Of a DNA stretch of 64,000 nt, positions 61,612 to 64,000 are shown one piece after another (the first letter of the stretch is position 1; each line of letters starts with the position of its first letter). A program made the translations under genes and the position numbers. Origin of the DNA: Limanda limanda (lineage: Eukaryota; Chordata; Actinopteri; Pleuronectiformes; Pleuronectidae); assembly GCF_963576545.1 (NCBI RefSeq), contig NW_026870556.1, positions 124,001-188,000 on the forward strand, in the 5' to 3' direction. The notes beneath the pieces were generated by a model that saw only the letters and a program-made list of their open reading frames with translations, did not search any database and was not told where the DNA came from.

Positions 61612-64000
61612 GGGATGAAAGCACATAGGAGAAAGAGATATTCTTGAATAACTTTTTTTGTGAAGGTCGGAGAGACTTGCAAGTAGGCTCTACCCCCACT
61701 AAATGGGGTTGCGCGCATCGATCGGTACCATCCTTGAGCTTCTCCGACTTTCGGAAGGGTTAGGGTTAGGGTTAGGGATGAAAGCACATAGGAGAAAGAG
61801 ATATTCTTGAATAACTTTTTTTGTGAAGGTCGGAGAGACTTGGAAAGTGGTTGCATCTGGACTAATTTGGGTCCTGCGGATCGATTGGTACCATCCCCGA
61901 GCTTGTACGACCTTCGAAAGAGGTCGACCGACGAAATTCCCCCAAATCTGAGGAGATATTCTTGAATAACTTTTTTTGTGAAGGTCGGAGAGACTTGCAA
62001 GTAGGCTCTACCCCCACTAAATGGGGTAGCGCGCATCGATCGGTACCATCCTTGAGCTTCTCCGACTTTCGGAAGGGTTAGGGTTAGGGTTAGGGATGAA
62101 AGCACATAGGAGAAAGAGATATTCTTGAATAACTTTTTTTGTGAAGGTCGGAGAGACTTGCAAGTAGGCTCTACCCCCACTAAATGGGGTAGCGCGCATC
62201 GATCGGTACTATCCTTGAGCTTCTCCGACTTTCGGAAGGGTTAGGGTTAGGGTTAGGGATGAAAGCACATAGGAGAAAGAGATATTCTTGAATAACTTTT
62301 TTTGTGAAGGTCGGAGAGACTTGCAAGTAGGCTCTACCCCCACTAAATGGGGTTGCGCGCATCGATCGGTACCATCCTTGAGCTTCTCCGACTTTCGGAA
62401 GGGTTAGGGTTAGGGTTAGGGATGAAAGCACATAGGAGAAAGAGATATTCTTGAATAACTTTTTTTGTGAAGGTCGGAGAGACTTGCAAGTAGGCTCTAC
62501 CCCCACTAAATGGGGTTGCGCGCATCGATCGGTACCATCCTTGAGCTTCTCCGACTTTCGGAAGGGTTAGGGTTAGGGTTAGGGATGAAAGCACATAGGA
62601 GAAAGAGATATTCTTGAATAACTTTTTTTGTGAAGGTCGGAGAGACTTGGAAAGTGGTTGCATCTGGACTAATTTGGGTCCTGCAGATCGATTGGTACCA
62701 TCCCCAAGCTTGTACGACCTTCGAAAGAGGTCGACCGACGAAATTCCCCCAAATCTGAGGAGATATTCTTGAATAACTTTTTTTGTGAAGGTCGGAGAGA
62801 CTTGCAAGTAGGCTCTACCCCCACTAAATGGGGTAGCGCGCATCGATCGGTACCATCCTTGAGCTTCTCCGACTTTCGGAAGGGTTAGGGTTAGGGTTAG
62901 GGATGAAAGCACATAGGAGAAAGAGATATTCTTGAATAACTTTTTTTGTGAAGGTCGGAGAGACTTGCAAGTAGGCTCTACCCCCACTAAATGGGGTAGC
63001 GCGCATCGATCGGTACTATCCTTGAGCTTCTCCGACTTTCGGAAGGGTTAGGGTTAGGGTTAGGGATGAAAGCACATAGGAGAAAGAGATATTCTTGAAT
63101 AACTTTTTTTGTGAAGGTCGGAGAGACTTGCAAGTAGGCTCTACCCCCACTAAATGGGGTTGCGCGCATCGATCGGTACCATCCTTGAGCTTCTCCGACT
63201 TTCGGAAGGGTTAGGGTTAGGGTTAGGGATGAAAGCACATAGGAGAAAGAGATATTCTTGAATAACTTTTTTTGTGAAGGTCGGAGAGACTTGGAAAGTG
63301 GTTGCATCTGGACTAATTTGGGTCCTGCGGATCGATTGGTACCATCCCCGAGCTTGTACGACCTTCGAAAGAGGTCGACCGACGAAATTCCCCCAAATCT
63401 GAGGAGATATTCTTGAATAACTTTTTTTGTGAAGGTCAGAGAGACTTGCAAGTAGGCTCTACCCCCACTAAATGGGGTAGCGCGCATCGATCGGTACCAT
63501 CCTTGAGCTTCTCCGACTTTCGGAAGGGTTAGGGTTAGGGTTAGGGATGAAAGCACATAGGAGAAAGAGATATTCTTGAATAACTTTTTTTGTGAAGGTC
63601 GGAGAGACTTGCAAGTAGGCTCTACCCCCACTAAATGGGGTTGCGCGCATCGATCGGTACCATCCTTGAGCTTCTCCGACTTTCGGAAGGGTTAGGGTTA
63701 GGGATGAAAGCACATAGGAGAAAGAGATATTCTTGAATAACTTTTTTTGTGAAGGTCGGAGAGACTTGGAAAGTGGTTGCATCTGGACTAATTTGGGTCC
63801 TGCAGATCGATTGGTACCATCCCCGAGCTTGTACGACCTTCGGAAGAGGTCGACCGACGAAATTCCCCCAAATCTGAGGAGATATTCTTGAATAACTTTT
63901 TTTGTGAAGGTCGGAGAGACTTGCAAGTAGGCTCTACCCCCACTAAATGGGGTAGCGCGCATCGATCAGTACCATCCTTGAGCTTCTCCGACTTTCGGAA
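61612..64000 (+). repeat. Long-range repeat, copy 3 (first 2,389 bp, cut by window end)
   Basis: This segment matches 1-2389 and 27917-30305. The four B monomers start at 61800, 62607, 63251 and 63726, which is copy 1 plus 61611. Shared rare variants are CCCCAAGCTT in the second B, GGTACTATCC in an A, and the G-to-A change giving GTCAGAGAG near 63438 (1827 and 29743 in the other copies). The window ends inside an A monomer, so it cannot be seen whether this copy is 27.9 kb, 33.7 kb or another length. Confidence 0.9.
63881..64000 (+). repeat. Partial A monomer at window end
   Basis: The last A monomer (CAGTACC type) is cut after 120 bp, at the CGGAA just before its telomeric block. The array continues beyond the window. 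Confidence 0.95.

Larger units (their letters stand above)
1..64000 (+). repeat. Telomere-hexamer satellite array (A/B monomers), fills window
   Basis: The entire window is a head-to-tail satellite with no interruption. I tracked monomer starts by the motif GATATTCTTG. Successive starts are 163 bp apart (type A), 155 bp apart (type B), 157 bp apart (A with two hexamers) or 162 bp apart (A with a six-T run). All copies share one orientation, with TTAGGG on the + strand. By hand count there are about 288 A and 111 B monomers. In copy 1 the number of A monomers between successive Bs is 1 (8 times), 2 (16), 3 (20), 4 (2), 8 (1) and 10 (1). Both array ends lie outside the window. Monomer length is near nucleosomal, as in many eukaryotic satellites. 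What is inferred is the subtelomeric or interstitial-telomeric location; a pericentromeric satellite that captured TTAGGG remains possible. Confidence 0.98.

Noticed and set aside
1..64000. CRISPR array
   Set aside because: The conserved and variable parts are not repeat plus unique spacers; monomers are similar along their whole length and too long, and TTAGGG points to a eukaryote.
1..64000. Transposon or retroelement insertion within the array
   Set aside because: Monomer spacing accounts for every base; no insertion, target-site duplication or foreign sequence remains.
1..64000. Identification of the species
   Set aside because: TTAGGG is too widely shared and I do not recognise this satellite, so naming an organism would be a guess.

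Overview
The whole 64 kb window is one uninterrupted tandem satellite array. I found no protein-coding gene, RNA gene, transposon, CRISPR array or single-copy spacer. The array is built from two related monomers. Type A is 163 bp and carries three TTAGGG telomere-type hexamers at its 3' side. Type B is 155 bp and carries none. A and B share an identical first 43 bp and a second similar block around GGTACCATCC, so they are diverged paralogs of one ancestral monomer. By hand count there are about 288 A monomers (the last one cut by the window edge) and 111 B monomers, all in the same orientation. B never follows B. Usually one, two or three A monomers separate successive Bs, giving 318, 481 and 644 bp higher-order units.

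TTAGGG telomere-type hexamers mean a eukaryote (vertebrates and other metazoans, many fungi and protists, some plants such as part of Asparagales). The species cannot be told from this sequence. A TTAGGG-bearing satellite of this kind suggests a subtelomeric or telomere-associated array, or an interstitial telomeric satellite. If the native telomere polarity is kept, the right end of the window points toward the chromosome end; this is inference.

Above the monomer level there is a very long repeat. Positions 1-27916 are repeated at 27917-61611 and begin a third time at 61612-64000, with private point variants in the same order. Copy 1 has 126 A and 48 B; copy 2 has 151 A and 59 B. The 5779 bp length difference is fully explained by four events: a 6742 bp tandem duplication in copy 2, a 1125 bp tandem duplication seen only in copy 1, one 163 bp monomer missing from copy 1, and one T lost from a T-run in copy 2. 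Older nested duplications (2550 bp, 962 bp, a 1784 bp offset and a roughly 6.1-6.3 kb offset) are shared by both long copies. This is what repeated unequal exchange, or copying of array segments in whole-monomer steps, would leave. An assembly artefact must be excluded for the 28-34 kb level.

The open reading frames on the minus strand are not genes. They are readings of CCCTAA repeats and satellite sequence (LTLTLT and NPNPNP peptides), kept open because A+B is 318 bp, a multiple of three. The most interesting idea is that this is a telomere-seeded satellite able to spread or cap chromosome ends by recombination. The sequence is compatible with that but does not prove it.
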